Both the position numbers and the translations under genes were made by a program. Under the pieces are notes generated by a model, which saw only the letters and a program-made list of their open reading frames with translations, had not been told where the DNA came from and did not search any database. Positions 1 through 9,095 of a stretch of DNA of 64,000 bases are shown piece by piece. How positions within the stretch are numbered: the first letter of the stretch is position 1; each line of letters starts with the position of its first letter. Location of the stretch: assembly GCA_963724195.1 (NCBI GenBank), contig CAVRTQ010000018.1, positions 186,001 to 250,000 of the forward strand, given 5' to 3'. The DNA comes from Solirubrobacter sp963724195. GTDB taxonomy: Bacteria; Actinomycetota; Thermoleophilia; Solirubrobacterales; Solirubrobacteraceae.

Positions 1-2
1 GT

Positions 3-740
3 CTGGGTGTGAGCGGCGCGTACCTCGGGACGCCGCTGTCGTTCCTGGCCACCGCGCTCGGGTTGTGGTGGGTCGGGCGCAACCGGATCGGGACCGCTTC
101 CGGCTCGCCCGAAGCGCGGCGCCTGTGGGATCTCGTCGCTGGCGCGTGGCCCGCGGTGATCGGCCTGTTCCTGATCGCGGTGCTGCAGAACGTGGACGTG
201 ATCATGGTCAAGCGGCAGATCGGCGGCGACGAGGCCGGCGCCTACGCGGCCGCCGCCGTGGCGGCCAAGGCCGTCGTGTGGGTGGCGATCGGGATCGGGC
301 TGTACCTGCTGCCGGAGGCCACGCGCGCTGCCCGCCACGGCGAGGACCCACGGCCGGTGCTGATGCGAGCGCTGGGCGTCGTGGCGGCGGTCGCCGTGCC
401 GATGCTGTTCGTCTACGCGGTCGCGCCGGCGACCGTGCTCCGGCTCGCGTTCGGACCCGACACCGTGGTCGCCGCGGACGCGCTGTTCGTGCTCGGCTGC
501 GCGATGACGCTGCTCGCGATCGGCTACCTCGGCGTGCAGTACTCGCTCGCGCTGGGGCGGATCGCGTTCCTGCCCGCGCTGGCCGCGGTCGCGGTGGCCG
601 AGGTCATCCTGCTCGGCGGACTCGGGATCGATTCGCTCGTCACCTTCGCGGGCATCGTGCTGGGGCTCCAGGCCGCCGCGGCGCTGTCCGTGCTCGTGAT
701 CGGGCTGGCTCCCGAAGCGGCGTCAGGCGGCCGTTCTTGA
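3..740 (+). CDS. Wzx/MATE-like polysaccharide flippase, C-terminal part
   Basis: The reading frame is open to the left edge, so the true start lies outside the window. About 245 residues remain, made of roughly six to eight hydrophobic segments separated by short charged loops such as VKRQIGGDEAG. That polar loop after an NVDVIMVK helix is typical of oligosaccharide flippases of the MurJ/Wzx/MATE superfamily, which move lipid-linked glycans across the inner membrane. The stop overlaps the TTG start of the next gene by four bases, so the two are probably co-transcribed and translationally coupled. The exact substrate cannot be told. The surrounding glycosyltransferases support a surface-glycan role. 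Confidence 0.75.
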   Translation: MGVSGAYLGTPLSFLATALGLWWVGRNRIGTASGSPEARRLWDLVAGAWPAVIGLFLIAVLQNVDVIMVKRQIGGDEAGAYAAAAVAAKAVVWVAIGIGLYLLPEATRAARHGEDPRPVLMRALGVVAAVAVPMLFVYAVAPATVLRLAFGPDTVVAADALFVLGCAMTLLAIGYLGVQYSLALGRIAFLPALAAVAVAEVILLGGLGIDSLVTFAGIVLGLQAAAALSVLVIGLAPEAASGGRS

Positions 741-1423
741 TTGAGGGGTGGCTGACGGACGGCCAGGCCGCGCGGCTGGCCGCCGCCGCGGCGCGTTCGC
801 GGCCCGACGGCGCCGTCGTCGAGATCGGCTCCTTCCGGGGCAAGTCGGCGGTCGTGCTCGCGTCGACGGCCGGCTCGCTGATCGCCATCGACCCGCACGC
901 CGGCTCCGATCGCGGGCCGCAGGAGATCGAAGCCGACGAGGTGCGCGGCGACGCGGACTTCGACGCCTTCCACGCGAACCTGGCCGCCGCCGGCGTCGCC
1001 GACCGCGTCCGGCACGTGCGCAAGTTCTCCTCCGACGCCCATCAGGACGTGACCGGACCGCTGTCGCTGCTGTACGTGGACGGCGCGCACCGCTTCGGAC
1101 CGGCGCGGGCGGACCTCCGCGACTGGGGCCGGCGGGTCGCGCCCGGCGGCGTGATGCTCGTGCACGACGCGTTCTCGTCGATCGGCGTGACCCTCGCCTT
1201 GCTGGCCGAGTGCGCGCTGTCGCCGCGCTGGCGCTACGTCGGGCGGACCGGCTCCCTGGCCGAATACGAGCGGGTTGCGTCCGGCCCCCGGGATGTGGGC
1301 GCGTTCGTGCGCGAGCTGCCCTGGTTCGCGCGCAACGTGCTGATCAAGGTGCTGGTGGTGGCGGGGCGGCGGCGCTGGGCGGAGCGGCTGGGGCTCGACC
1401 CCGACGCACCCTGGCCCTACTGA
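737..1423 (+). CDS. Class I SAM-dependent methyltransferase (methyltransferase-24 type)
   Basis: The 228-residue protein has the SAM-binding motif VVEIGSFRGKSAVVLAS near the N-terminus, then AIDPHAGSD as the acidic strand-2 region, LLYVDGAHRFG, and APGGVMLVHDAF in the position of the post-motif-III strand. This order fits the methyltransferase-24 family often found in polysaccharide clusters, where members modify sugars. The start is taken as the TTG overlapping the preceding stop, because the conserved part begins only a few residues later and no ATG is available. The 3' end is convergent with the arabinosyltransferase gene. The substrate is unknown. Confidence 0.8.
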   Translation: MIEGWLTDGQAARLAAAAARSRPDGAVVEIGSFRGKSAVVLASTAGSLIAIDPHAGSDRGPQEIEADEVRGDADFDAFHANLAAAGVADRVRHVRKFSSDAHQDVTGPLSLLYVDGAHRFGPARADLRDWGRRVAPGGVMLVHDAFSSIGVTLALLAECALSPRWRYVGRTGSLAEYERVASGPRDVGAFVRELPWFARNVLIKVLVVAGRRRWAERLGLDPDAPWPY

Positions 1424-4400
1424 GCTCCCGCGCCAGCGCGAGCACCAGGAGCGTGATGCCGGCGACGGCGACCCAGTGGACGACGATCCGGTCCGCCGAG
1501 TACTCGGGGTTGTAGCCGCCGCGGTTCTCGGGCCGGATGAGGATCGTGAGGATCGGGACCGCGATCGCGAGGATCGCGCCACCGGCGAACGCGAGCTGCT
1601 TGGCGCCGATCCCGCGATAGAGCACCACGAACACGAGCAGCACGAAGATCGGCGTCGCCCGAGCGGCGAACACGAACCCGAGCGCGAGCCCCGCGATGAT
1701 CGCGATGAGCGCCGCGCGCCGGGCCGACAGACGCGGCGTCGACGCCTCACCCGCGCGCGGCACTCGCCGCCCGCCGCCGCGACCTCTTCCCGCGCGTCCT
1801 CGCGCCGTCTCCGCGGCCACACGAGCGCGGCCACCAGCACCAGCACGGCCACCAGCGACACCGCGTAGCCGGCGAGCACCAGGCGGTTGGGCCCGAAGGC
1901 GATGTCCACCACCTTGCAGGTCGCCGGGACGCGCCAGGCGGTGCCGAAGGCGGCGCCGATCTCCGGCTCGCCCAGGTCCTGGCCGTCGCAGGTGGCGCGG
2001 CGGCCGCGGTTGTAGCCCTCGGCGAGGACGAGACGAGCGGGCTGGTCGAGCTCGAGGCGCACCCCCGTACGGGTCCCGTTGGTCTTGGCGGTGCCGGCGT
2101 CGACCACGCGGCCCGGGCTGGCCACGGGCGTGCTCGTCCCCGAGCGCAGGCGCAGCAGGTACGGCGCGAGGACCCCGGCGGGGAGCTCCAGCCGCGTGGT
2201 CCCGGCCGGCAGGTCCACGGGCGCGCAGCCCGTCACGCGCAGCGGGCGGCCGGCGTCGAGGTCCTCGATCGTGCCTTCGGCGCGCAGGCGGAGGTGGCGG
2301 CTCGCGACCGTGCCGTCGAGGACGCACTCGCGGCTCAGGGTGCCCGAGCGCGGGACGCGGGCGGTGGTCTCGGTGCCGCGGATCTCGGCGATCCCGACGG
2401 CCCGACGCTCGCGCGCCTCCGGCGTGTCTCCCTTGGCCGCCAGGATCTCGAGCCGGAACCGGCGGCCCGTGAGCGGTGCCGGGAGCGTGACGGTGTTGTC
2501 CGCGACCTCGATCGGCGCAGACGGCGTGCCGTCCGCGATCACGCGCACGCGGGTGGCGTGGCGGACTCCAGGGACCGGATCGAGCGTGAGCGTGCGGATC
2601 GTCTGCTCCGCGCCGCTCCACTCGATCCAGGTCGTGCGGCCCTCGAGGAAGGCGCCGAGCCACGGCTGGGGTGTGCCGTCGAACGCGCTCGAGGCGCGGA
2701 AGCCGGGGTTCCCCTGGAAGCGCGCGGAGCTCGTGAAGCCCGCCGGGCCGCCGACGAGGCGGTCGAGCGCGTCGTCGGGGGCCGTGGCCGCGGCGCTCGC
2801 CCAGCCGTCGACCGTGTACGTCCGCGCGGTGGGCGGATGGAAGACGCGCGTGATGCCGGTCTCGCCGTCGAGGCGGTCGCGCACGAGCGCCGCGCCCGCC
2901 GGGCCGCGCTTGGGCGTGCGGCGGAACGGGTCGTCGCCGGTCGTGCGCTGGAACAGGTACGTGAGCGCGGCGTCCGGCGCCACGGAGCGCTCGGCGATGG
3001 TCGGCGGCCGCAGCGCCTCCCGCGCGTGCAGCCCGTCGATGCGCAGCTCGCGAATCCCGCCCGCGCCGCGCCGTCACGCCCGTCCGGCTTGCGGATCGCC
3101 GCGATCCGGACCGTCAGCGTCTTGACGTCGCGTCAGGCCGACCTCGAGCCGGTTCCAGCCCGGCTCGACGGTGAACCGCCGGCCCTGGACCTCGACCGCC
3201 TCGACCGTCGCGCGGCGGTCGTTGTACGGCAGCAGATCGAGCGTCGTCGATGTCGCGCGGCGCGTCGAACGTGACCGACAGCACGTGCCGCTCCGGCAAA
3301 GCGCGCGATCCGCCTGCCAGTGCGTCGGCGGGTCGCCGTCGAGCGCCGCGAACGGCCGGTTCTCCGGGAACTGCGGGAACCCGGGCGAGGACGGCGCGGT
3401 CACCGCCGCGATCCCGTCGTGGACCGCGACGGTCTGCGCATCCGGGCCGAGCGCGGCGAACGGGTTGAGCACGGCCGCGTCCACCGACGGCTCCTCGCTC
3501 GCGGACAACACCGGCCCGGCGTTCTGCGCGAGCCGCGACGGCACGAGCACGCGCCGCCGGTTGGAGTCGGTGATCACGACCTCGTCCGCCGCCGCGATCT
3601 GCGCCGGGCTGACGTCGCCCGCGTACGCGAGACCGCCCGCGCCGAACGCCGAGACACCAGCCCCGCCCGCCGCGGCGCCGCCGTCCCGCCCGGCCTCGGC
3701 GGCGTCCCCGCCGGGCGGCGGCCCACCGCCGCGCCCTCGCTCGCCGCGCCCTCGCCCGCGCTCGCCGCGCCCTCGCCCGCCGCGCCCTCGCCGCCGCGCG
3801 CGCCGCCCTCGTCCTCGCCCGCCGCGCCCTCGCTGTCCGCGCCCTCGAACGCGGCCAGCGCGGCGAGCCCTTCGGCGGAGCCGTCGACGATCACGGACGG
3901 GCTGCTCGGGCTCGACACGCACCAGGCCGGGCGCGGACGGGCGGTCCCAGGCGCGCACCGCGGGCAACGAGCGGGAGTCACCGAGCGTGCCGGTGGCGCG
4001 CGGGCGCTCGCGCGGCGCGCCGAAGGTGGCGTCCGGCTCGCCCAGCTGGTCGAGGACGTCGGCGGACTCCGCGGCGGGGGCGGCGCCGCTGCGCTCGCGG
4101 TCGTCGTCGGCGCCGGCGACGACCACCCGCGCGCCGAGCAGGTCGAGCAGCGGGTCCAACTGGCCCGGGACGGCGCGGCGTTGCTGGACGAGCGCGTCGA
4201 CGGTCCACAGCAGGTCGGTCGCGCGCAGGTCGGCATAGCCGACGGCGTTGCGGGTGGCGACCGGCGTGTCGGCGAGCGTCGGCAGGATCGGGTCGATCGT
4301 GCCGCCCCAGTCGTAGTACGCGTAGAGCTGGCCGGGCAGCACCACCGCGCGCCCGTCCCCGGCGCGCGCGTCCACGTGGTCCGCCGCCGCCTCCCAGGTG

Positions 4401-5666
4401 GACGGGATCCGCTCCCACAGCAGCTGGTCGTCCACGGCTCGGCCGCGGGCCAGCGGCCAGCAGGCGACGATCGCCAACGCCACGAACACCACGGCTCGCC
4501 ACCGGGTCGCGGCGAACCCGGCCAGCACGGCCACGCCCAGCGCCACCAGCGGCCCCGCCTTGTACGTGGTGCGCAGGAACTGCACCGGTATGAAGTTGTT
4601 GTACGTAAAGTTCGACGCACGACGGAGCGGCGTGCCCTCCGGGAAGCCGGCCGTCATCACGATCAGGCCGATCAGCACCAGCGCCAGGGCGAACGGCGCG
4701 AACCGCCGGTCTCCGGGTCGTCGCGAATCCACCGAGCGCCAGCGCGGGCACGAGCAGCCCCGCGAGCACCACGGGCAGCGCGAACAGCAGCACGCCGCCG
4801 TCCCCGAAGTACGGGCGCAGATCTCCCCCGTACCCGACCCCGAGGTAGGAGATCCAGTAGCCCATCAGCCGCAGCGACTCGGGCAGCGACGTCGTCGCCC
4901 AGATCGTCCCGGGCTGCTCCGTGAAGCGCAGGAAGTCCACGCCGTAGCGCGACTGGACGAGCAGCGGCATCACCCACCACGCCGACGCCAGCGCCGTCGC
5001 CAGCCCGGTCCGCCAGGCGAAACTCCACACGCGCCGCAGGTCCACCGCGCCCGTCCACCACAGGTACGCGCCGAGCAACGCCGGACCGAGCAGGACCCAC
5101 GCCGTCACGGCCGCGTTCACGCCGCCGCCCGACGCGGTCACGATCAGCGCGAACGCCGCCGGCCAGCGCCACCCACGCCCCAGCAGCCCCCGCCGCACAG
5201 CCACCAACAACCACGGCAAGGCGGCGTAGCCGAGCAGCGTGATCGACGTGCGCGCCGTGAACACGACCACGTACGGATTGAGCAGGAACAGCAGGCCCGC
5301 GACCACGTGCGGGAGCCCGCGCGCCGGCCCGGCCAGCTCATCCATCAACCGCACGGCGCCCCACGCGGCGAGGAACAGGATCAACGCCAGCCACAGCCGC
5401 TGCACGAGCCACGGCGCGCCCCCGAGCAGGTGGCCGAGCGCGAAGAACGGCCCCATCGGGAACAGGTAGCCGCCGTACTGGCCGCCCTGGACGTGCCCGA
5501 GGTCCCCGGTCGACGACCACGCGGAGGCCACGTCGGCCAGGAACCCGCCCGGATCGACGTGCAGGTCGATCTTCGTGTCCGACGACGCGAGCCCGGGCCG
5601 TTGCAGCAGCGAGATGAGCAGCGCGAGCGCCGCCAACGCGGCAGGAAGGGGCCGTCCCCGGGACAA
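1344..5666 (-). CDS. AftD-like alpha-(1->3)-arabinofuranosyltransferase, frameshifted
   Basis: Pieces in all three frames join into one protein of about 1,440 residues, close to the roughly 1,400 residues of mycobacterial AftD. The N-terminal third is multi-pass membrane (GT-C fold) with the signature KIDLHVDPGGFL and YLFPMGPFF. The middle holds two discoidin-like carbohydrate-binding stretches (FAALDGDPPTHWQ near 3.3 kb and FRASSAFDGTPQPW near 2.7 kb). Further membrane helices close the C-terminus. AftD adds arabinofuranose to cell-envelope arabinan outside the membrane. At least six single-base shifts are needed, near 4725, 3930, 3650, 3240, 3110 and 1740. The 3' end is uncertain because the last frame runs antisense into the methyltransferase gene. 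It is divergent from the ligase-like gene. Confidence 0.8.
3727..3850. repeat. Degenerate GC-rich tandem repeat inside the AftD-like gene
   Basis: About eight imperfect copies of a 12-18 nt unit based on CGCGCCCTCGCC run through this stretch. Read in the frame that links the flanking conserved parts, it encodes an acidic Gly/Glu/Ala/Ser linker of the type GEGAASEGAA. Other frames give Arg-rich strings. It lies between the membrane domain and the binding domains. The repeat may be a flexible linker whose length varies, and it is also a place where sequencing could slip. Confidence 0.7.
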
Positions 5667-5712
5667 GAGGCGCGTGAGGATATGCGGGTGCCTGGATAAG
5701 GTCCGCGCCCGG

Positions 5713-7040
5713 ATGCGCCGATTCGCCGCCGCAGCGCTGCTCGCACTCCCCGCGCTGCTGGCCTTCGGGCGCGGCGGCTACTTCGGGGTCACCCGGGTCC
5801 GGGTGGCGATCCTCGCCTGCCTGCTGCTCGCGCTCGCCGCGTTCGTCGCCGAAGCGGCCGCTCCCGCGTTCACGCAACGGCCGCCTGGCGCTCGGCGGCC
5901 TCGCCGCGCTGACGGCCTGGACCGGCCTGAGCCTGCTGTGGGCGCCGGTCGGCGGCCCCGCGTTCGCCGACCTCGAGCGCCTGATCCTGTACACGGCCGC
6001 GTTCGGCGCGGGCATCGCCTGCTGCAGGGCATCGACTGGGTCGAGCCGGCGTTGCTGGTCACGATCGTCGCCACCGCCGTGTACGGCCTGTCGGAGCGGC
6101 TCCTCCCCACGCTGTTCGAGCTCCAGACGCTGCCCAGCGCCGGCGACCGGCTCGCGCACCCGCTCACGTACTGGAACGGGCAGGGCGCGCTGGCGGCGCT
6201 CGGGCTCGTGCTCGCGGCGGGCCTCGCCGCGCGCGGGTCACCGCCTCGCGGCCGCCGCGCGCGCCGATCCTCGGCCTCGACCTCTATCTGACGCTCTCGC
6301 GCGGCGCGATCGGCGCCGGCCTCGCCGGGCTCGCCGTGCTGGTCGCGCTCCAGCCCACCAAGGCCGCGCTGCGGCGCGGTGCTCGTGACCGGCGCCGCCG
6401 CCGGCCTGGCCGCGCTGGCCGCGCTGGCGCTGCCCGGCGTCGCGGGCGTCGACGGCTCCTCCGGTCAAGGCGCGGTGATGATCGTCGTCCTGCTCGTCCT
6501 GAGCGGCGCGGCGCGTTCGTGGTCCGCGGCGCCGACGCCCCGCTGCCCGTGCTGCGCCCGCTCGCCGCGGCCGCGCTGGTCGTCCTGCTCGCCGGGACGG
6601 TGATCGCGGTCGCCGTCAGCGGCAGCCAGGGCCCGGCGAGCTCCACGGACGCCGAACGGCTCGTCTCGCGTCCAGAGCAACCGCTACGGCGTACTGGCGC
6701 GTCGCGGCCGAGCGTGTTCGCCGACCACCCGCTCGCGGGCGTCGGCTCCGGCGCCTTCGCGCGTCGAGTGGCTGCAGCGGCGGGAGATCGAGGAGGGCGT
6801 CCGCGACGCCCACAGCCTCTACCTGGAGACCGCGGCGGAGCTGGGGCTCGTCGGCCTGCTCGCGCTGGCGCTCTTCCTCGGCGGGATCGTCGCCGCGGCC
6901 CGCGCGCGGCGCCGCCGACGCTCGTCGCCGTCCTGGCGGCGTTCGCGCTGCACGCGGGGCTCGACTGGGACTGGGAGCTGCCCGCGCTCACCCTCACCGC
7001 GCTGCTGGTGGCCGCAAAACTCCTCGCCGAAGAGCAATAA
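5713..7040 (+). CDS. O-antigen ligase/Wzy-like membrane protein, frameshifted
   Basis: The gene starts with ATG and a hydrophobic segment (MRRFAAAALLALPALLAFG). After joining frames it gives about 440 residues of repeated membrane helices. The diagnostic part is the Wzy_C-type segment FADHPLAGVGSGAF followed by DAHSLYLETAAELGLVG, which carries the conserved Pro-Gly and His residues of the O-antigen ligase/polymerase loop. The C-terminus LDWDWELPALTLTALL is also typical. Such enzymes join or polymerise lipid-linked glycans on the outer face of the membrane. At least eight one-base shifts occur, including near 5870, 6000, 6250, 6380, 6665 and 6765. Only 46 bp separate it from the divergent AftD-like gene, so the promoters must overlap. 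Confidence 0.75.
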
Positions 7041-7053
7041 GCTCGGCTGCGCC

Positions 7054-8273
7054 GTGCCCGCCCGACGCCGTCACCCCGCCGCCCGGCAATCCACGGTTCC
7101 CGCTGCTGGACCCGCTGCGAGCGATCGCGGCGCTGTTCGTCGTCGTGACCCACACGGCGCAGCTCGGCGGCTTCAACAAGGAGCACACGCTCGGCGCGTG
7201 GACGGTCCGGCTGGACAGCGGCGTCGCGATCTTCTTCGTGCTGTCCGCGTTCCTGCTCTACCGGCCGTTCGTCCGCGCCCGGCTGGACGGGCGCCCGCCG
7301 GTCGCAGGTGTGGCGCTACGCGCGGCGCCGGGCGCTGCGCATCCTGCCCGCCTACTGGGTGGCCGTGCTCACGCTCGGGCTGCTCGACTCCGCCCACACG
7401 CCCGGGCGTCTTCGGCGACCAGTGGTGGGTGTACTGGGGGCTGCTGCAGAGCTGGAGCAAGGAGACGATCATCTCGGGCATCGGCGTGGCCTGGAGCCTG
7501 TCGCGTCGAGGCCGCGTTCTACGTGCTGCTGCCGCTCTACGCCGGGCTCATGGCGCGGCTGCTGCGCTGCGCGCGACCGGGACGGGCAGGCGAAGCTGGA
7601 GCTGCTCCTGCTGCTGGCGAGCGCGGTGGCGGCGGTCGCCACCCGGGCCGCGGTGCAAGGCGATCTGGCCCGAGTCGGTGTTCGGCAACCAGCTGCCCGG
7701 CACGTGGACGTGGTTCGTGTGCGGGCTCGTCCTGGCCGTCACGAGCGCCTGGGTGAGCGCCGGCGCGAGACGCGGCCCTGGGCCGTCCGGTTCGCGGCCG
7801 AGCAGCCGCTCGCGTGCTGGGGACTGTCGTTCCTGTGCCTGACGCTCGCCGCCTGGGCCGTGGGGCTCCCGCGCGACCCGTTCGCGCCGATCAGCGTCGC
7901 GAGCCTGCAGGCCCAGCACGTGCTGTACGCGGGCACGGCGTTCTTCCTCGTGGCCCCGATGGTCTTCCACGACGGCCGGCGCTCGCTGCCCGCCACGCTG
8001 CTCTCGACGCGCATCCTCGCCTGGCTGGGCCTGATCTCCTACGGGATCTTCCTCTACCACCAGCCGTTCGTGTTCGCGTTCCTGGACACGCGGCTGTGGC
8101 CGCCGTTCGCCGGGATCGCGCTCTACACGGCGCTGGTGATCGCGGCGGCGGTCGCCTGCGCCGCGGCGCAGCTACTACCTGGTGGAGCGGCCGCTGCTGC
8201 GGTTCAAGGAGCCGGGGGCGGCACCAGGTCGCGGACCCGCGCGCACGCCGTGGCGGCCAAGCCCGAGTCGTAG
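7054..8273 (+). CDS. Acyltransferase 3 family (OafA/YrhL-like) membrane protein, frameshifted
   Basis: The rebuilt protein of about 400 residues opens with PRFPLLDPLRAIAALFVVVTH, whose R and final H match the catalytic start of acyltransferase 3. It continues with SGVAIFFVLSAFLLYRPF, RRALRILPAYWV and GISYGIFLYHQP-like elements (LISYGIFLYHQPFVF), and ends with YYLVERPLLR. These integral membrane enzymes move acetyl or other acyl groups onto surface sugars. At least seven one-base shifts are present, near 7313, 7388, 7508, 7578, 7655, 7765 and 8165. The start is not settled: GTG at 7054 needs an early shift. It directly follows the ligase-like gene by 13 bp. Confidence 0.75.
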
Positions 8274-8596
8274 CGCTTCGCGACGCTGCACAGGAGCTGG
8301 AACGCGCGGGCGTTGCTGCGGCTCCTTCGCGGGTGACCGCGACGATCCGCGCTGCCCGCCTGCGCGTAGCGCTCCGCGCGGGCCTCGGCGATCGCGAGGT
8401 CCAGCGCCGGGTTCGTGTCCGGGTTCCAGCGTTGGGCGGTGCGCACGTCCCGCTCCGCGGCGCTGAGCCGGCCCGGGTCCGGATCGGACAGCGCGGCGCC
8501 GGTGACGCGGTCCGCGGCGCGCGCCCCCTGCTCCTGCACGACGAGGAATCCCGCGCCGGCGAGGGCGACGAGCGCGAGCAGGACCCGGGCGAGCAT
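8204..8596 (-). CDS. Small membrane-anchored protein with TPR-like tail
   Basis: About 130 residues. An N-terminal hydrophobic helix (MLARVLLALVALAGAGFLVV) is followed by a soluble part with RDVRTAQRWNPDTNPALDLAIAEARAERY, a helical-pair pattern like a single tetratricopeptide repeat, and later ARAFQLLCSVAKRYD. A one-base shift near 8330 is likely, since the middle segment (ADRRGHPRRSRS) looks out of frame. The 3' end overlaps the acyltransferase on the other strand. The start is 19 bp from the divergent cupin gene. No function is assigned. Confidence 0.5.
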   Translation of the reverse strand: MLARVLLALVALAGAGFLVVQEQGARAADRVTGAALSDPDPGRLSAAERDVRTAQRWNPDTNPALDLAIAEARAERYAQAGSADRRGHPRRSRSNARAFQLLCSVAKRYDSGLAATACARVRDLVPPPAP

Positions 8597-8615
8597 CGCT
8601 GGCAGTATGCCCGGC

Positions 8616-9095
8616 ATGGGCGATCCGAACGTGTACACGCCGGAGTGGCAGCCGGGGACGCCGCCCGGCAGCAAGGGCCAGATGGTCGGCGCGGCAGCGG
8701 GCGCGACCGAGCTCGGCGCCACCGTCTACGAACTGGACCCCGGCGTGGCGGTCTCGCCGTACCACCTGCACCACGGCAACGAGGAGCTGCTCGTCGTGCT
8801 GCGCGGGCGCGTGGCGCTGCGCACGCCGGACGGGGACCGCATGGTCGAGGAGGGTGGCGTTGTCGCGTTCCCGCGCGGTGCCGACGGCGCGCACCGGGTC
8901 GCGGCCGGCGACGAGCCCGCGCGCGTCCTGCTCATCTCCACCATGAACTTCCCGGAGATCGCCGAGCACCTCAGCACGGGGACGACAGTGACGATGTCGT
9001 CCCCGGGCGTCGGCAAGGCGTTCGGCGCCGACGGCGAGGTGCCGTTCATGGCGGCCTATTCAGCCGCGATCGAGCGCGACCGGAGCACTTCGTAG
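8616..9095 (+). CDS. Cupin-domain protein
   Basis: 159 residues with one complete cupin barrel. Motif 1 is seen as YHLHHGNEELLVVLRGRVAL, with two to three metal-binding His and a Glu, and motif 2 as GGVVAFPRGADGAHRV. No second domain is present. Single-domain cupins of this size include sugar epimerase-like, dioxygenase-like and small-molecule sensor proteins, so the activity cannot be called. The ATG is preferred because the divergent gene begins just upstream. The last 40 bases overlap the 3' end of the gene on the opposite strand. Confidence 0.75.
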   Translation: MGDPNVYTPEWQPGTPPGSKGQMVGAAAGATELGATVYELDPGVAVSPYHLHHGNEELLVVLRGRVALRTPDGDRMVEEGGVVAFPRGADGAHRVAAGDEPARVLLISTMNFPEIAEHLSTGTTVTMSSPGVGKAFGADGEVPFMAAYSAAIERDRSTS

